A program made the translations under genes and the position numbers. 64,000 nt of DNA. It comes from Streptomyces sp. DG2A-72. GTDB lineage: Bacteria > Actinomycetota > Actinomycetes > Streptomycetales > Streptomycetaceae. The stretch covers positions 4,364,001 through 4,428,000 of the forward strand of contig NZ_JASTLC010000001.1 of NCBI RefSeq assembly GCF_030499575.1. The letters are read 5' to 3'. Positions 8,801-16,893 of this stretch are shown here, piece after piece. Within the stretch, counting starts at the first letter, position 1. Each line of letters begins with the position of its first letter. Below the pieces are notes generated by a model that did no database searches, was not told the DNA's origin, and saw only the letters and a program-made list of their open reading frames with translations.

Positions 8801-10957
8801 GTCGGCACCCGGCTCGCGCTGGCCAACCCGAGGTTCGTGCACAAGGGCGCGGGCCCTGGCACCGAGACCTTCGTGCTCGGCGGCCACCAGTCCGCGGGGC
8901 AGGTCGGCGAGGGCACCACCAGCACCTGGCAGTTCGGCGTCATGGGCTCGGAGCAGGGCAGCTTCTGGCGGGCCGGTCAGGGCCTGACGGGGACCCGTAC
9001 GTCGAGCGAGGGCGACGCCCGGTCCCAGGCCGTGTCCGGCACGGTCGAGCGCAACGCCCACACCCCGAAGAAGGCCCCGCTCTACCTGGTCCAGTGCGAT
9101 GTGCTGGTCGACATGATCGCGGAGGTCAAGGTCACCGGCGGCGGCCCCTACGTGGCGAAGGGCGCCCAGACGCTGCCCGCCGCGGCGGGCGTGTGGCTGA
9201 CGGAGGCGCAGCTGCCGGCGGAGATCCGGCGGGAGCTGGGGCTGGACGCCCCCGCCCCGGCCCCGGCGTCCCCCGCCGCGCGGGAAGAGAGCCGGGCGGA
9301 GAGTTCCCTGATGGGCGCCGACCGGGTCGCGGCGGGCACAACAGCAGGTGCCTCCTCGTCCGCGCCGCCCGCCGGCACCGGCCCCTCGTTGCGCCGCGAA
9401 CTGCCGCTGGGGTTCGGCATGATCGAGGATCTTCCGGACTTCGTACCGCTGCTGGGCCGGCTGCGGGCGCGTCTCGTCGCGAACCGGCGGCAGGATCTCG
9501 CCGACGACCTGCTGCCGCGCCGGCAGCTTGACGACCGCAACGACAACGTGCAGCGGCTGCTGCGCGTCCTGGACCGCGACGGCTCCGCGGGGCTGCTGTC
9601 CAGTGCGATGGACGGCGGGGTCACCGTCGAGCTGTTCGACGGCCGCAAGACGCCGTACTGGGCCGTGTTCAAGGTCGACCGGGTCGGCGACGGCACGTTC
9701 CTGGGCGAGGCGGGCGACAAGCGGGACATGGAGTACATCACCTCGGCCGTCGCCCAGCAGGCCGACTCCCGCGACGAGGGCGTGGTGACCGGCGTCGAGG
9801 GCATCGTCGCGGGAGCGGGCAAACCGGAGGCCGGGGCCGGGCAGTTGAAGAGCACCGGCGGTGCGGGGGGCCTCGGTCTCGCGTCCGGCACCTCGCGGCG
9901 CAGCGGTGCCGTGAGCCGGGGCCAGCTCGGCATGAAGACGGTCGCGGAGGCGGGTGCGGCGCCGTCGTCGAAGATGCGGGTGCCGGTCCGGGCGAGCCTG
10001 GAACTGTACCGGGGCAACTCCCGGGTGGGGCTGGCCCTGCTGGACAATCTGGCGCTGACCCATCGCGTCCTGAACGCGGACCTCGAAGCCCTCTCCCATG
10101 TGGAGCTTCCGGCTCAGGACGTGGCGCTCGTCGCCCGGGGCAGCTCGCGCGACGACGGCTCGGTCGGCCTGGACGTCTGGCGTGCGGGCGGTGTGCGGTT
10201 GCCGCTGGAGGCGCAGGTCAACGGCTTCCAAGGGGCCCCGCAGGTCCGGCAGTTGGTGACGGCGGCGGTCCGGCAGGCGGGCGGCGGCGACCGGTTCCGC
10301 GACAAGGGGCAGGCCGCCGCGTACGCCCTGAACGAGGCGGTCTCCACGGAGTGGATGATCTCCGCGCTGCCGCTGCTCACCTCCGCCGGCGTCGACCTGC
10401 CGCCGGTGCACGCCTCCGGCGCCGAGGGCCAGAATCTGAACGCCTCGCTGCACGCACGGCTGCGCAACGGCCTGGTGCTCGGCGTCGGCGACAAGATGTC
10501 CTTCGAGACGATCGGCCAGAGCGATCTGGACGCGCCCCGCCCCACCCAGGCGGACGGCCAGAGCTCCACCGACCACAGCAGGGCGGCCCGCCCGATGTTC
10601 GGCGCGGGCGTGCTCAACGCCGACCAGTTCCGCCTCAACCAGCTGATGGGCAACACGGGCGGCTCCGGCGGCGCGACCGACGCCACGGCGAACTCCTCCG
10701 GCTCGATGCCGGTGCACAAGCCGAAGACGAAGTCCGTCCTGGTCCAGTTCACGCTGGACGTCAGGGTGGTGGCTCAGGTGACCAACCGGGTCCGCAACGG
10801 CCGCACGAGTACGGCCGTACGGGAGACCACCCTGGCCCGTCCGGTGGTGGTCCGCATGCCGGAACCCGTGGTCCGCCGGATGCTGGCCACCCAGGGCAAC
10901 CAGCTCTCCGTACGTCGCACGCCCAGGGTGTCGCCGCCGGCGCCGACCCGCCCGTGA
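5849..10957 (+). CDS. Giant repeat protein with LQRSAGNAA motif, putative eCIS-type effector
   Basis: At about 1,702 residues this is the largest gene in the window. The N-terminus is low-complexity (Q/S/P-rich), then ALLGLQRSAGNAATSRAVQR at residues 49-68. That short motif is found at the head of many actinobacterial proteins linked to contractile-injection systems and DUF4157 proteins. The rest contains at least six degenerate modules, each a Gly/Ser-rich stretch ending in a hydrophobic beta strand (VRRRVRFEVRAKL, LYVGTVVFTVEG, FRAALQLDVEATM, VPVRASLELY, VLVQFTLDVRVVAQV). No signal peptide, membrane helix or known catalytic domain is visible. I place the start at the GTG at 5849 (AGGAG eight bases upstream); a GTG at 5888 is the alternative. 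Function unknown. Confidence 0.85.
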   Translation: MISNRPRAGYVEAVRTQQQPGSGRTGDSQQSSQAPRNARPPVSGAAPPALLGLQRSAGNAATSRAVQRARNGSARPALPVVPEEEFELPSYLMNLQAGGLSSTYGLTGHEFVRHAVSAVVGHADGTVADIAGELTGRPESFFGQGRAFAVEGRTGKEWWNITVAISRAPDDRPPVFLQNDLADAAPETDGVPRARLADPVGKDTKLDVHHNTAATVSSQGGGNSSHGAGGLAFGLAPVVPGLWLGGAGMVNAQPWQSSRESRHQRNVAEPRVLRSKDGTVEVRRRVRFEVRAKLHGSTEDAQTYQDSGALSQRVPTEHLVPVGIAAPAPPRPVSADAARNVSLADSLAPVAVADTAAPHEGGGGLFDAVASVLHPSLTAPGAPGRSRLYQATSTATVLEDMPRLLRDGVVGEDLHSKDDKTAGSYHLRAAITGLSPAWGTGETQLRTHQQSQTSVTESAGKGRSVAGGVGPAIGVGAVAGAAIVRGTAMPVAAARKARFTTTEQSVASRQGAEIRGEKALYVGTVVFTVEGTGPRSAEAILHPETRVARHSMNVWISLRADEAASFGLPLPPGMTAEDFVKKPKRVDENGEEQEVERHLPYDGKGAGVALSRVDTGPMVRAVREMFATDPRLAGYLPAFGTAAPAGHVSNEEDEGRRHYYRELMTALSETNLRVNKDQLLSTGIRVRLRRKTTMHSHDVQLLVMGRLSDTAYEGDIKDWSVRSHAGVTGNAQSGRSSQRSIGGLVLGQARIVPGVLTGSARYERHSTGAHRNQAGTTGRTDVVANGSDTAGVFRAALQLDVEATMTSRPRKLARGLTPGRPGRDVPEAETVTYMNMGSQNVRLTTPTEFTVDQEGKDRLDAVVGGRGEPAPATADVAAEGIGDLATLVPQPATGSLVRDWQLVETVEAAPVRELAFALLSKAAARNKTMREDPALATEGLAPRQAIEERFGERAVQAALRQAASSGWVVKNLRYPRRLAALKGAVGTRLALANPRFVHKGAGPGTETFVLGGHQSAGQVGEGTTSTWQFGVMGSEQGSFWRAGQGLTGTRTSSEGDARSQAVSGTVERNAHTPKKAPLYLVQCDVLVDMIAEVKVTGGGPYVAKGAQTLPAAAGVWLTEAQLPAEIRRELGLDAPAPAPASPAAREESRAESSLMGADRVAAGTTAGASSSAPPAGTGPSLRRELPLGFGMIEDLPDFVPLLGRLRARLVANRRQDLADDLLPRRQLDDRNDNVQRLLRVLDRDGSAGLLSSAMDGGVTVELFDGRKTPYWAVFKVDRVGDGTFLGEAGDKRDMEYITSAVAQQADSRDEGVVTGVEGIVAGAGKPEAGAGQLKSTGGAGGLGLASGTSRRSGAVSRGQLGMKTVAEAGAAPSSKMRVPVRASLELYRGNSRVGLALLDNLALTHRVLNADLEALSHVELPAQDVALVARGSSRDDGSVGLDVWRAGGVRLPLEAQVNGFQGAPQVRQLVTAAVRQAGGGDRFRDKGQAAAYALNEAVSTEWMISALPLLTSAGVDLPPVHASGAEGQNLNASLHARLRNGLVLGVGDKMSFETIGQSDLDAPRPTQADGQSSTDHSRAARPMFGAGVLNADQFRLNQLMGNTGGSGGATDATANSSGSMPVHKPKTKSVLVQFTLDVRVVAQVTNRVRNGRTSTAVRETTLARPVVVRMPEPVVRRMLATQGNQLSVRRTPRVSPPAPTRP

Positions 10958-10963
10958 ACCGGC

Positions 10964-12196
10964 TCAGGGGCCGGCCCACAGCCCGTCGTCCGTGAGCCCC
11001 AGCAGCTCGATCGCATTACGCCGTACGATCCGCTCGACGACGTCCGCCTCCAGGTGCCCCATCTGCGTCTCGCCGACCTTGCGCGACTCGGGCCAGGTGG
11101 AGTCGGAGTGGGGGTAGTCGGTCTCGTAGAGCACATTGCCGACCCCGATGGCGTCGAGGTTGCGCAGCCCGAAGGCGTCGTCGAAGAAGCAGCCGTAGAC
11201 ATGCTCGGCGAACAGCTCGGACGGCGGCCGGTGCACCTTGTCCGCGACCCCGCCCCACCCCCGGTTCTCCTCCCAGACGATGTCGGCGCGTTCGAGGATG
11301 TACGGGATCCAGCCGATCTGCCCTTCCGCGTACATGACCTTCAGCCCCGGGAAACGCTCGAACTTGCCGCTCATCAGCCAGTCCACCATCGAGAAGCAGC
11401 AGTTGGCGAAGGTGATGGTGGAGCCGACGGCGGGCGGGGCGTCGGCGGAGGTGGAGGGCATACGGCTGCTGGAGCCGATGTGCATGGCGACGACGGTGCC
11501 GGTCTCGGCGCAGGCGGCGAGGAAGGGGTCCCAGTCGTCGGTGTGGACGGAGGGCAGGCCGAGGTGCGGGGGTATCTCGGAGAAGGCGACGGCACGGACG
11601 CCACGCGCGGCGTTGCGCCGTACTTCCGCCGCCGCCAGCTCGGCGTCCCAGAGGGGAATGAGGATGAGCGGTATGAGCCGGCCCTGGGCCTCGGGCCCGC
11701 ACCACTCCTCCACCATCCAGTCGTTGTAGGCCTGGATGCAGAGGAGGCCGAGTTCGTGGTCGCTCGCCTCCGTGAAGGTCTGCCCGCAGAAGCGGGGGAA
11801 GGTGGGGAAGCAGAGGGCGGACTGGACGTGGTTGACGTCCATGTCGGCGAGGCGGGCGGGGACGTCGTACGAGCCGACGCGCATCTGCTCGTACGTGATG
11901 ACTTCGAGCTTGATCTCGTCCCTGCTGTAGCCGACCGCCGTGTCCAGGCGGGTGAGAGGCCGATGCAGATCCTCGTAGATCCACCAGTCGCCGATCGGTC
12001 CGTCGTCGCTGCCGGGGGTGCCCATGACGGGCTTGAAGCGGCCGCCGAGGAAGGACATCTCCTTCAGTGGTGCGCGGACTATGCGCGGTCCGATGTCCAG
12101 GTACTTCTTCGGAAGCCGGTTCCGCCACACGTCCGCGGGCTCCACGGTGTGGTCGTCGACGGAGATGATCTTCGGAAATGCCGGTGTGGTCTCCAT
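10964..12196 (-). CDS. Metal-dependent amidohydrolase (ACMSD-like)
   Basis: A 410-residue amidohydrolase of the ACMS-decarboxylase-like family. The opening FPKIISVDDHTVEP supplies the metal-binding DxH, MHIGSSS the mid-barrel His, and YETDYPHSDSTWP the catalytic Asp region near the C-terminus. The start is the ATG at 12196; a GTG at 12205 would add three residues. A regulon operator lies 20 bp upstream. In actinomycete steroid and alicyclic catabolic loci, members of this family often act on ring-cleavage products or CoA-linked intermediates; here the reaction is inferred only from company. The stop is 6 bp from the end of the convergent giant gene. Confidence 0.87.
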   Translation of the reverse strand: METTPAFPKIISVDDHTVEPADVWRNRLPKKYLDIGPRIVRAPLKEMSFLGGRFKPVMGTPGSDDGPIGDWWIYEDLHRPLTRLDTAVGYSRDEIKLEVITYEQMRVGSYDVPARLADMDVNHVQSALCFPTFPRFCGQTFTEASDHELGLLCIQAYNDWMVEEWCGPEAQGRLIPLILIPLWDAELAAAEVRRNAARGVRAVAFSEIPPHLGLPSVHTDDWDPFLAACAETGTVVAMHIGSSSRMPSTSADAPPAVGSTITFANCCFSMVDWLMSGKFERFPGLKVMYAEGQIGWIPYILERADIVWEENRGWGGVADKVHRPPSELFAEHVYGCFFDDAFGLRNLDAIGVGNVLYETDYPHSDSTWPESRKVGETQMGHLEADVVERIVRRNAIELLGLTDDGLWAGP

Positions 12197-12215
12197 GACG
12201 CTCACGGTAGCGCCG

Positions 12216-12234
12216 ATCTGACGACCCGTCAGCT
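12216..12234. promoter_or_regulatory. Regulon operator copy 4
   Basis: ATCTGACGACCCGTCAGCT, with one mismatch to the consensus, 20 bp before the amidohydrolase start. The divergent afsR starts 169 bp away, so control of afsR is less likely. Confidence 0.7.
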
Positions 12235-12402
12235 ATGCGGTGGCGGGTCGATGGCGGTCGGGTCTGTGCGGAAGTGTGCGGAGAGGGTGTGTGGGCTTTG
12301 TAGTATCCCGCGCGCCCATCTGTGATCGTGGCCCCCACAGCTGACGCGCCCGGCATGAACAAGGCAAACTGACCTAGTTGTCGCATTGTCTAGGGGGACT
12401 GC

Positions 12403-15354
12403 ATGGACGGAGTACCGCGGGTGCCTCAGCAGCGGAGTCCAGGCTCCTCCGAGGAGCAGGCGGCGCTGCGCTTCAGCGTGCTCGGACCGGTGCGCGCCTG
12501 GCGCGGCGAGGAGCCGCTGACCACCGGTTCCCCCCAGCAACGCGCCCTGCTCGCCGCCCTCCTGCTCCGCGAGGGCCGCACCGCAACCGCCGCGGAACTG
12601 ATCGACGCCCTCTGGGGCGAGGAACCCCCGTCCCAGGCCCTGGCGGCGCTGCGCACCTACGCCTCCCGCCTGCGCAAGGTGCTGACCCCCGGCGTCCTGG
12701 TCAGCGAGTCCGGCGGCTACGCGATCCGGGGCCTGCCCGACGGCTCCCTGGACCTCACGACGGCCCAGGACCTGGCGACCGAGGCGGAGAAGGCACGCAA
12801 CGCCGGGGACCTGTGCCATGCGCGGGAGGTGCTGGGCCGGGCGCTGTCGCTGTGGGACGGAGAGGTGCTGGCGGGCGTGCCGGGCCCGTACGCGGAGGCG
12901 CAGCGGGTGAGGTTGGAGGAATGGCGCCTTCAACTCCTGGAATCCCGCCTGGACATGGACCTGGAACAGGGCTGCCACGCGGAGACCGTTTCGGAACTGA
13001 CCGCCCTGACGGCGGCGCATCCCCTGCGGGAGCGTCTGCGTGAGCTGCTGATGCTGGCCCTGTACCGCTCGGGCCGCCAGGCGGAGGCCCTCGCCGTGTA
13101 CGCCGACACGCGCCGCCTGCTCGCCGACGAACTGGGCGTGGACCCGCGCCCGGGCCTGCGCGAACTCCAGCAGCGCATCCTTCAGGCGGACCCCGGCCTG
13201 GCGGAACCGTCGGCACCGGTGGCCGAACCCCCGGCCGTGCCGGTGCGTCCGGCCCAACTCCCCGCAACCGTCCCCGACTTCACCGGAAGGGCCTCCTTCG
13301 TCTCCGAGCTGAGCGAGGTCCTGGCCTCGGCGGAGGGCCGCGTGATGGCGGTCTCGGCCCTGTCCGGAATCGGCGGCGTCGGCAAGACGACCCTCGCGGT
13401 GCACGTGGCCCACCAGGCACGGGCGGCCTTCCCGGACGGCCAGCTGTACGTGGACCTCCAGGGCGCTGGCACCCGGGCGGCGGAGCCGGAGACGGTACTG
13501 GGCTCATTCCTCCGCGCGTTGGGCTCCGCGGACTCGGCGATCCCGGACTCCCTGGAGGAACGCTCGGCGCTGTACCGGTCCGTCCTGGACGGCCGGCGCG
13601 TGCTGGTCCTGCTGGACAACGCACGGGACGCGGCACAGGTACGTCCCCTGCTGCCCGGGACGGAGGGCTGCGCGGCCCTCGTGACATCCCGGGTACGGAT
13701 GGTGGACCTGGCGGGCGCCCACCTGGTCGACCTGGACGTGATGTCCCCCGACGAGGCGTTGCTGCTCTTCACGAAGATCGTGGGCGAGGAACGCGTCGCG
13801 TCCGAGCGGGAGGCCGCGCTGGACGTGGTGGCGGCATGCGGCTTCCTGCCACTGGCGATCAGAATCGCGGCGTCGCGACTGGCGGCCCGGCGCACCTGGA
13901 CGGTCTCGGTACTGGCGGCGAAGCTCGGGGACGAACGCCGCCGCCTCGACGAGCTCCAGGCCGGCGACCTGGCGGTGAAGGCGACCTTCGAGCTGGGCTA
14001 CGGGGCACTGGAACCGCCCCAGGCACGGGCGTTCCGGCTCCTGGGCCTGGCCGACGGCCCCGACATCTCGCTGGCGGCGGCTGCGGCGGTACTGGACCTC
14101 CCCGTGGAAGACACCGAGGACCTCCTGGAGGCCCTTGTCGACACCTCGCTGCTGGAATCGGCGGCGCCCGGCCGGTACCGGTACCACGACCTCGTACGAC
14201 TCTACGCGCGTGCTTGCGCGGAACGGGACGAGTGGCCACCGAGCGAGCGGGACGCGGCGATGTCCCGGTTGCTGGACTTCTACCTGGCCACCGCGGCGGG
14301 GGTTTATGCGATGGAGCGGCCTGGGGATCGGCTGGTGGATCACCTTGAGGCCACGAACTACCCGGGACTGCGCTTCGAGGGCCGGCACGAGGCGCAGGAC
14401 TGGTTGTACTCCGAAGCGCATGCCTTGCTCGCGTTCACCCAGCAGTGCACCGGGACGGCCGTGCTTCGGCGGGCGGTGGATCTGTTGTGGGCGGCGAAGG
14501 ATCTCGCCGAGTCGGGCGCCAACTCCAAGCAGTACGAGACTGTCGCCGTCACGCTGCGAGGTGCCGCCGATCGGGCCGGCGATCCACAGGCTCTGAGCCG
14601 GGCGCTCACGACGCTCACCAATGTCCATCTCGTGGCCGGACGCTTCAGTGAGGCGGACGAAGAGGCACGACGTGCCATGGAGCTGGCCCACATCGTGGAC
14701 GACCTGGCACCCAGGTGCTGGGCAGCCAACGACCGCGGCATCATCGCGCTCTATCAGAACCGTTACGCCGATGGCGAGGCGTATCTCCGGCAGGCCATCG
14801 ACAGCTTCCGCCAGGACGAGAACCTCGCCGGAGAGGCCAGCGCACTCTGCAACCTCTCGCGTATCCACCTTGCCCTGGGCCGGGTCGGCAGCGCGGTGGA
14901 ACTCGCGCAGCAAGGCATCGCCATATACGACCGCCTGGGCCACACGCTGCGCGGCGCCAACGGCCGCTACGCCTTGGGGATGGCCCTGACCGGCCAGGGC
15001 GGACTGAGCGCGGCGGTCGATCGGCTCACCGAGGCCTTGGAGGTGTTTCGCGACAGCAGGCAGCGGCTCTGGGAGGGGATGACGCTCTTCCGAATGGCGG
15101 AAGCGCATCTCGCGGCGCGCAAGCCCGCCGAGGCCGCGGCTCGTGCGGAGCAGGCACAAGCCGTCCTGCGCGGCATCGGTGGTGAATGGCGACGGGGCAA
15201 CATACTGACCGTTCTTGGCCGCGCGCTGAGCGACCTGAACCAGACCGGCCGGGCGCGGGCCTGCTGGCAAGAGGCCCTCTCCATCTTCGACTCGCTGGAC
15301 TCGCCGGAGGCCGCCGAGGTGCGGCTCCTGCTCACCCCGGCGGCGGCCGCCTGA
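12403..15354 (+). CDS. afsR: AfsR, SARP/NB-ARC/TPR global regulator of secondary metabolism
   Basis: A 983-residue protein that begins MDGVPRVPQQRS and continues LRFSVLGPVRAWRGEEPL, matching AfsR as I know it from S. coelicolor (about 993 residues). Domain order: an OmpR-type winged helix (residues 20-110), a BTAD domain (to about 265), an NB-ARC ATPase with P-loop SGIGGVGKTTL near 320, and C-terminal TPRs from about 650. Known biology: AfsR is phosphorylated on Ser/Thr by AfsK and activates afsS. An AGGGGG ribosome site precedes the ATG. afsS lies 194 bp downstream with a SARP-type promoter, as in other streptomycetes, while afsK is about 9 kb away. Confidence 0.95.
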   Translation: MDGVPRVPQQRSPGSSEEQAALRFSVLGPVRAWRGEEPLTTGSPQQRALLAALLLREGRTATAAELIDALWGEEPPSQALAALRTYASRLRKVLTPGVLVSESGGYAIRGLPDGSLDLTTAQDLATEAEKARNAGDLCHAREVLGRALSLWDGEVLAGVPGPYAEAQRVRLEEWRLQLLESRLDMDLEQGCHAETVSELTALTAAHPLRERLRELLMLALYRSGRQAEALAVYADTRRLLADELGVDPRPGLRELQQRILQADPGLAEPSAPVAEPPAVPVRPAQLPATVPDFTGRASFVSELSEVLASAEGRVMAVSALSGIGGVGKTTLAVHVAHQARAAFPDGQLYVDLQGAGTRAAEPETVLGSFLRALGSADSAIPDSLEERSALYRSVLDGRRVLVLLDNARDAAQVRPLLPGTEGCAALVTSRVRMVDLAGAHLVDLDVMSPDEALLLFTKIVGEERVASEREAALDVVAACGFLPLAIRIAASRLAARRTWTVSVLAAKLGDERRRLDELQAGDLAVKATFELGYGALEPPQARAFRLLGLADGPDISLAAAAAVLDLPVEDTEDLLEALVDTSLLESAAPGRYRYHDLVRLYARACAERDEWPPSERDAAMSRLLDFYLATAAGVYAMERPGDRLVDHLEATNYPGLRFEGRHEAQDWLYSEAHALLAFTQQCTGTAVLRRAVDLLWAAKDLAESGANSKQYETVAVTLRGAADRAGDPQALSRALTTLTNVHLVAGRFSEADEEARRAMELAHIVDDLAPRCWAANDRGIIALYQNRYADGEAYLRQAIDSFRQDENLAGEASALCNLSRIHLALGRVGSAVELAQQGIAIYDRLGHTLRGANGRYALGMALTGQGGLSAAVDRLTEALEVFRDSRQRLWEGMTLFRMAEAHLAARKPAEAAARAEQAQAVLRGIGGEWRRGNILTVLGRALSDLNQTGRARACWQEALSIFDSLDSPEAAEVRLLLTPAAAA

Positions 15355-15367
15355 GCTCCGGCAGAGC

Positions 15368-15400
15368 GTTCATCGTTCGTTTATCGCGCCACGGCAGTCT
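15368..15400 (+). promoter_or_regulatory. SARP/PHO-type promoter of afsS
   Basis: Two 11-bp direct units, GTTCATCGTTC (15368-15378) and GTTTATCGCGC (15379-15389), are followed by a possible -10 CAGTCT at 15395. Heptamer repeats at 11-bp pitch, with the second ending about 8-9 bp before the -10, are the arrangement used by SARP activators. AfsR and PhoP are known to share such a site at afsS in S. coelicolor. The long leader to the afsS start (about 145 bp) is unusual; a second -10-like TAGGGT lies at 15458. Confidence 0.65.
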
Positions 15401-15476
15401 GTGCGTTGTCGATCCGTCGCGTCGGGGGGCAGACGGGTCAGCGGTGATCACCACCGCTAGGGTGTACGACCCTGAC

Positions 15477-15518
15477 ATGCCCGTCCGGCGGCCCGCGGGG
15501 GAGTTGCCGGACGGGCAT
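15477..15518 (+). other. Stable hairpin in the afsS leader
   Basis: ATGCCCGTCCGGC at 15477-15489 pairs perfectly with GCCGGACGGGCAT at 15506-15518 (13-bp stem, 16-nt loop). It sits between the SARP promoter and the afsS start, 30 bp before the ATG, and is not followed by a T tract. It could be an attenuator or a terminator-like barrier to read-through from afsR. Confidence 0.6.
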
Positions 15519-15548
15519 CGCCCATCAAAGAACGGGAGTTGCCAGTCC

Positions 15549-15755
15549 ATGAGCGATGCCAAGAAGGACACCGTGGTCAAGCCGCTCGACAACCACGCCA
15601 CGGATGTCACGACGCAGGACAACCACGCGACCGACGAAGAGATCACCACGCTCGACAACCACGCCACGGGCGGCACCGTGAGGCCGCTCGACAACCACGC
15701 GACGGGCGGCACCGTGAGGCCGCTCGACAACCACGCCACGGGCGAAAAGGCCTGA
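15549..15755 (+). CDS. afsS: AfsS, DNHAT-repeat small regulatory protein
   Basis: A 68-residue protein, MSDAKKDTVVKPLDNHAT…, carrying five DNHAT repeats at roughly 10-13-residue spacing. That repeat is the hallmark of AfsS (63 residues in S. coelicolor), which is activated by AfsR and stimulates antibiotic production by an unknown mechanism. Repeats four and five are preceded by the identical heptapeptide GGTVRPL, so one unit was duplicated recently. It lies downstream of afsR on the same strand with its own promoter and is followed by a strong terminator. Confidence 0.93.
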   Translation: MSDAKKDTVVKPLDNHATDVTTQDNHATDEEITTLDNHATGGTVRPLDNHATGGTVRPLDNHATGEKA

Positions 15756-15777
15756 ACAGACCCAACTCCACACGGGG

Positions 15778-15817
15778 ATCGGCCGCGGCGGCGCGGAGGG
15801 GAGCCGCCGCGGCCGAT
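15778..15817 (+). terminator. Terminator hairpin after afsS
   Basis: A perfect 15-bp stem, ATCGGCCGCGGCGGC with GCCGCCGCGGCCGAT, around a 10-nt loop, 22 bp after the afsS stop. No U tract follows, as is common for Streptomyces terminators. Confidence 0.75.
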
Positions 15818-15932
15818 GTGCGCACGGGACATGATTCCGATCAGTCCATGGCGGTGCGGGCGGACGCACGCGGTCATCCAGCGGTTATCCACAGGGCCCC
15901 CGAAATGCCGGGCACCCTGCGATCTTGGGGGT

Positions 15933-16865
15933 GTGAAACGGAGGGAACTGCGGGAGCTGGCCGAGGGCGGTGTGCTGCTCACCTCCCGTGCGCTTGAGGC
16001 CGGTTGGCCTCGGCGGAGTCTCACGCGGCATCTCCGGGGCGAAGGGTGGGTCCGGTTGCAGACCGGCGCCTGGGCGGAGCCGGGCGCGGCCCGGAACCTC
16101 GTCACACAGCTCCGGGCGGTGCAGCTCCTCAGGCCGCAGCTCGTCGTCAGTCACTGCTCCGCGGCCGTCCTCTGGCGGATCGAGACGCTCACCCATCCCT
16201 CTCCGGCTCCCTTGGAGTTCACCGACACCGAACTCATTCATCGCCGGAGAGACAAGGGCGTACGCGTTCACCGCATCCCCCTCACGGGCGATGAGGTGGC
16301 GGAGCGGAACGGCCTGCGCTTCACGACCGTCAACCGCACCCTCGCCGACCTGCTGCGCTCGGGGCCGCGGGACGAGGCCCTCGTCGCCGTGGAGTCGGCG
16401 CTTTCCCGGCGTAGGGTCGGCCGGGTACGGAGGGCTCCCCTCACCTCGCTCACGACGCTCACCGCCACGCTGGACACGCCGCTCCAGGGCGCAGCCAGGG
16501 CTCGCGGCTGGCTCGATCTGGCCGACCCGCGTTCCGGATCACCCGCGGAGACCATCACCCGCCTGCGCATGTACGACGCCGGCCTGTACCCCGAGAGCCA
16601 GGCCGAACTCCTGACCCCGGACGGGCGCCAGGTCTTCCTCGACTTCTTCTTCCGCCGCGAAGGACTGGCCGTCGAGATCGAGGGCTACGCCTACCACGGC
16701 ACCCGCGACTCCCACCGCCGCGACATGGCCCGCTTCAACCGCATCCTCCAGTGCCCGGAGGTACGCAGCTTGCTGCGCTACAGCGCCGAGGACGTCTTTC
16801 ACCGCCCCGCACAGATAGTGCAGGAGATCGGGGGCGCCCTGCGGAGGCCTGTCGGGGCTGCCTGA
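15933..16865 (+). CDS. AbiEi-like / DUF559 endonuclease-type protein
   Basis: Taken from the GTG at 15933 this is 310 residues. The N-terminus (RELAEGGVLLTSRALEAGW) is the short winged helix of AbiEi-type antitoxin/regulator proteins. The C-terminus (VFLDFFFRREGLAVEIEGYA then YHGTRDSHRRDMARFNRIL) resembles the Vsr/DUF559 endonuclease-like fold with its D…E…K/R pattern. This two-domain layout is common in actinobacteria and usually annotated as DUF559-containing; role unknown. No dedicated partner gene is adjacent. The start is uncertain because the GG-rich stretch is almost next to the GTG; a GTG near 15972 is possible. Confidence 0.75.
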   Translation: MKRRELRELAEGGVLLTSRALEAGWPRRSLTRHLRGEGWVRLQTGAWAEPGAARNLVTQLRAVQLLRPQLVVSHCSAAVLWRIETLTHPSPAPLEFTDTELIHRRRDKGVRVHRIPLTGDEVAERNGLRFTTVNRTLADLLRSGPRDEALVAVESALSRRRVGRVRRAPLTSLTTLTATLDTPLQGAARARGWLDLADPRSGSPAETITRLRMYDAGLYPESQAELLTPDGRQVFLDFFFRREGLAVEIEGYAYHGTRDSHRRDMARFNRILQCPEVRSLLRYSAEDVFHRPAQIVQEIGGALRRPVGAA

Positions 16866-16893
16866 CCTCCCGGTCCGTTTCAAGTGGCCGTAG

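Noticed and set aside
5681..10717. 1,678-codon open frame on the minus strand opposite the giant gene
   Set aside because: Low-complexity His/Gly/Arg-rich translation typical of the antisense of high-GC DNA; the plus frame has the ordered modules and a ribosome site.
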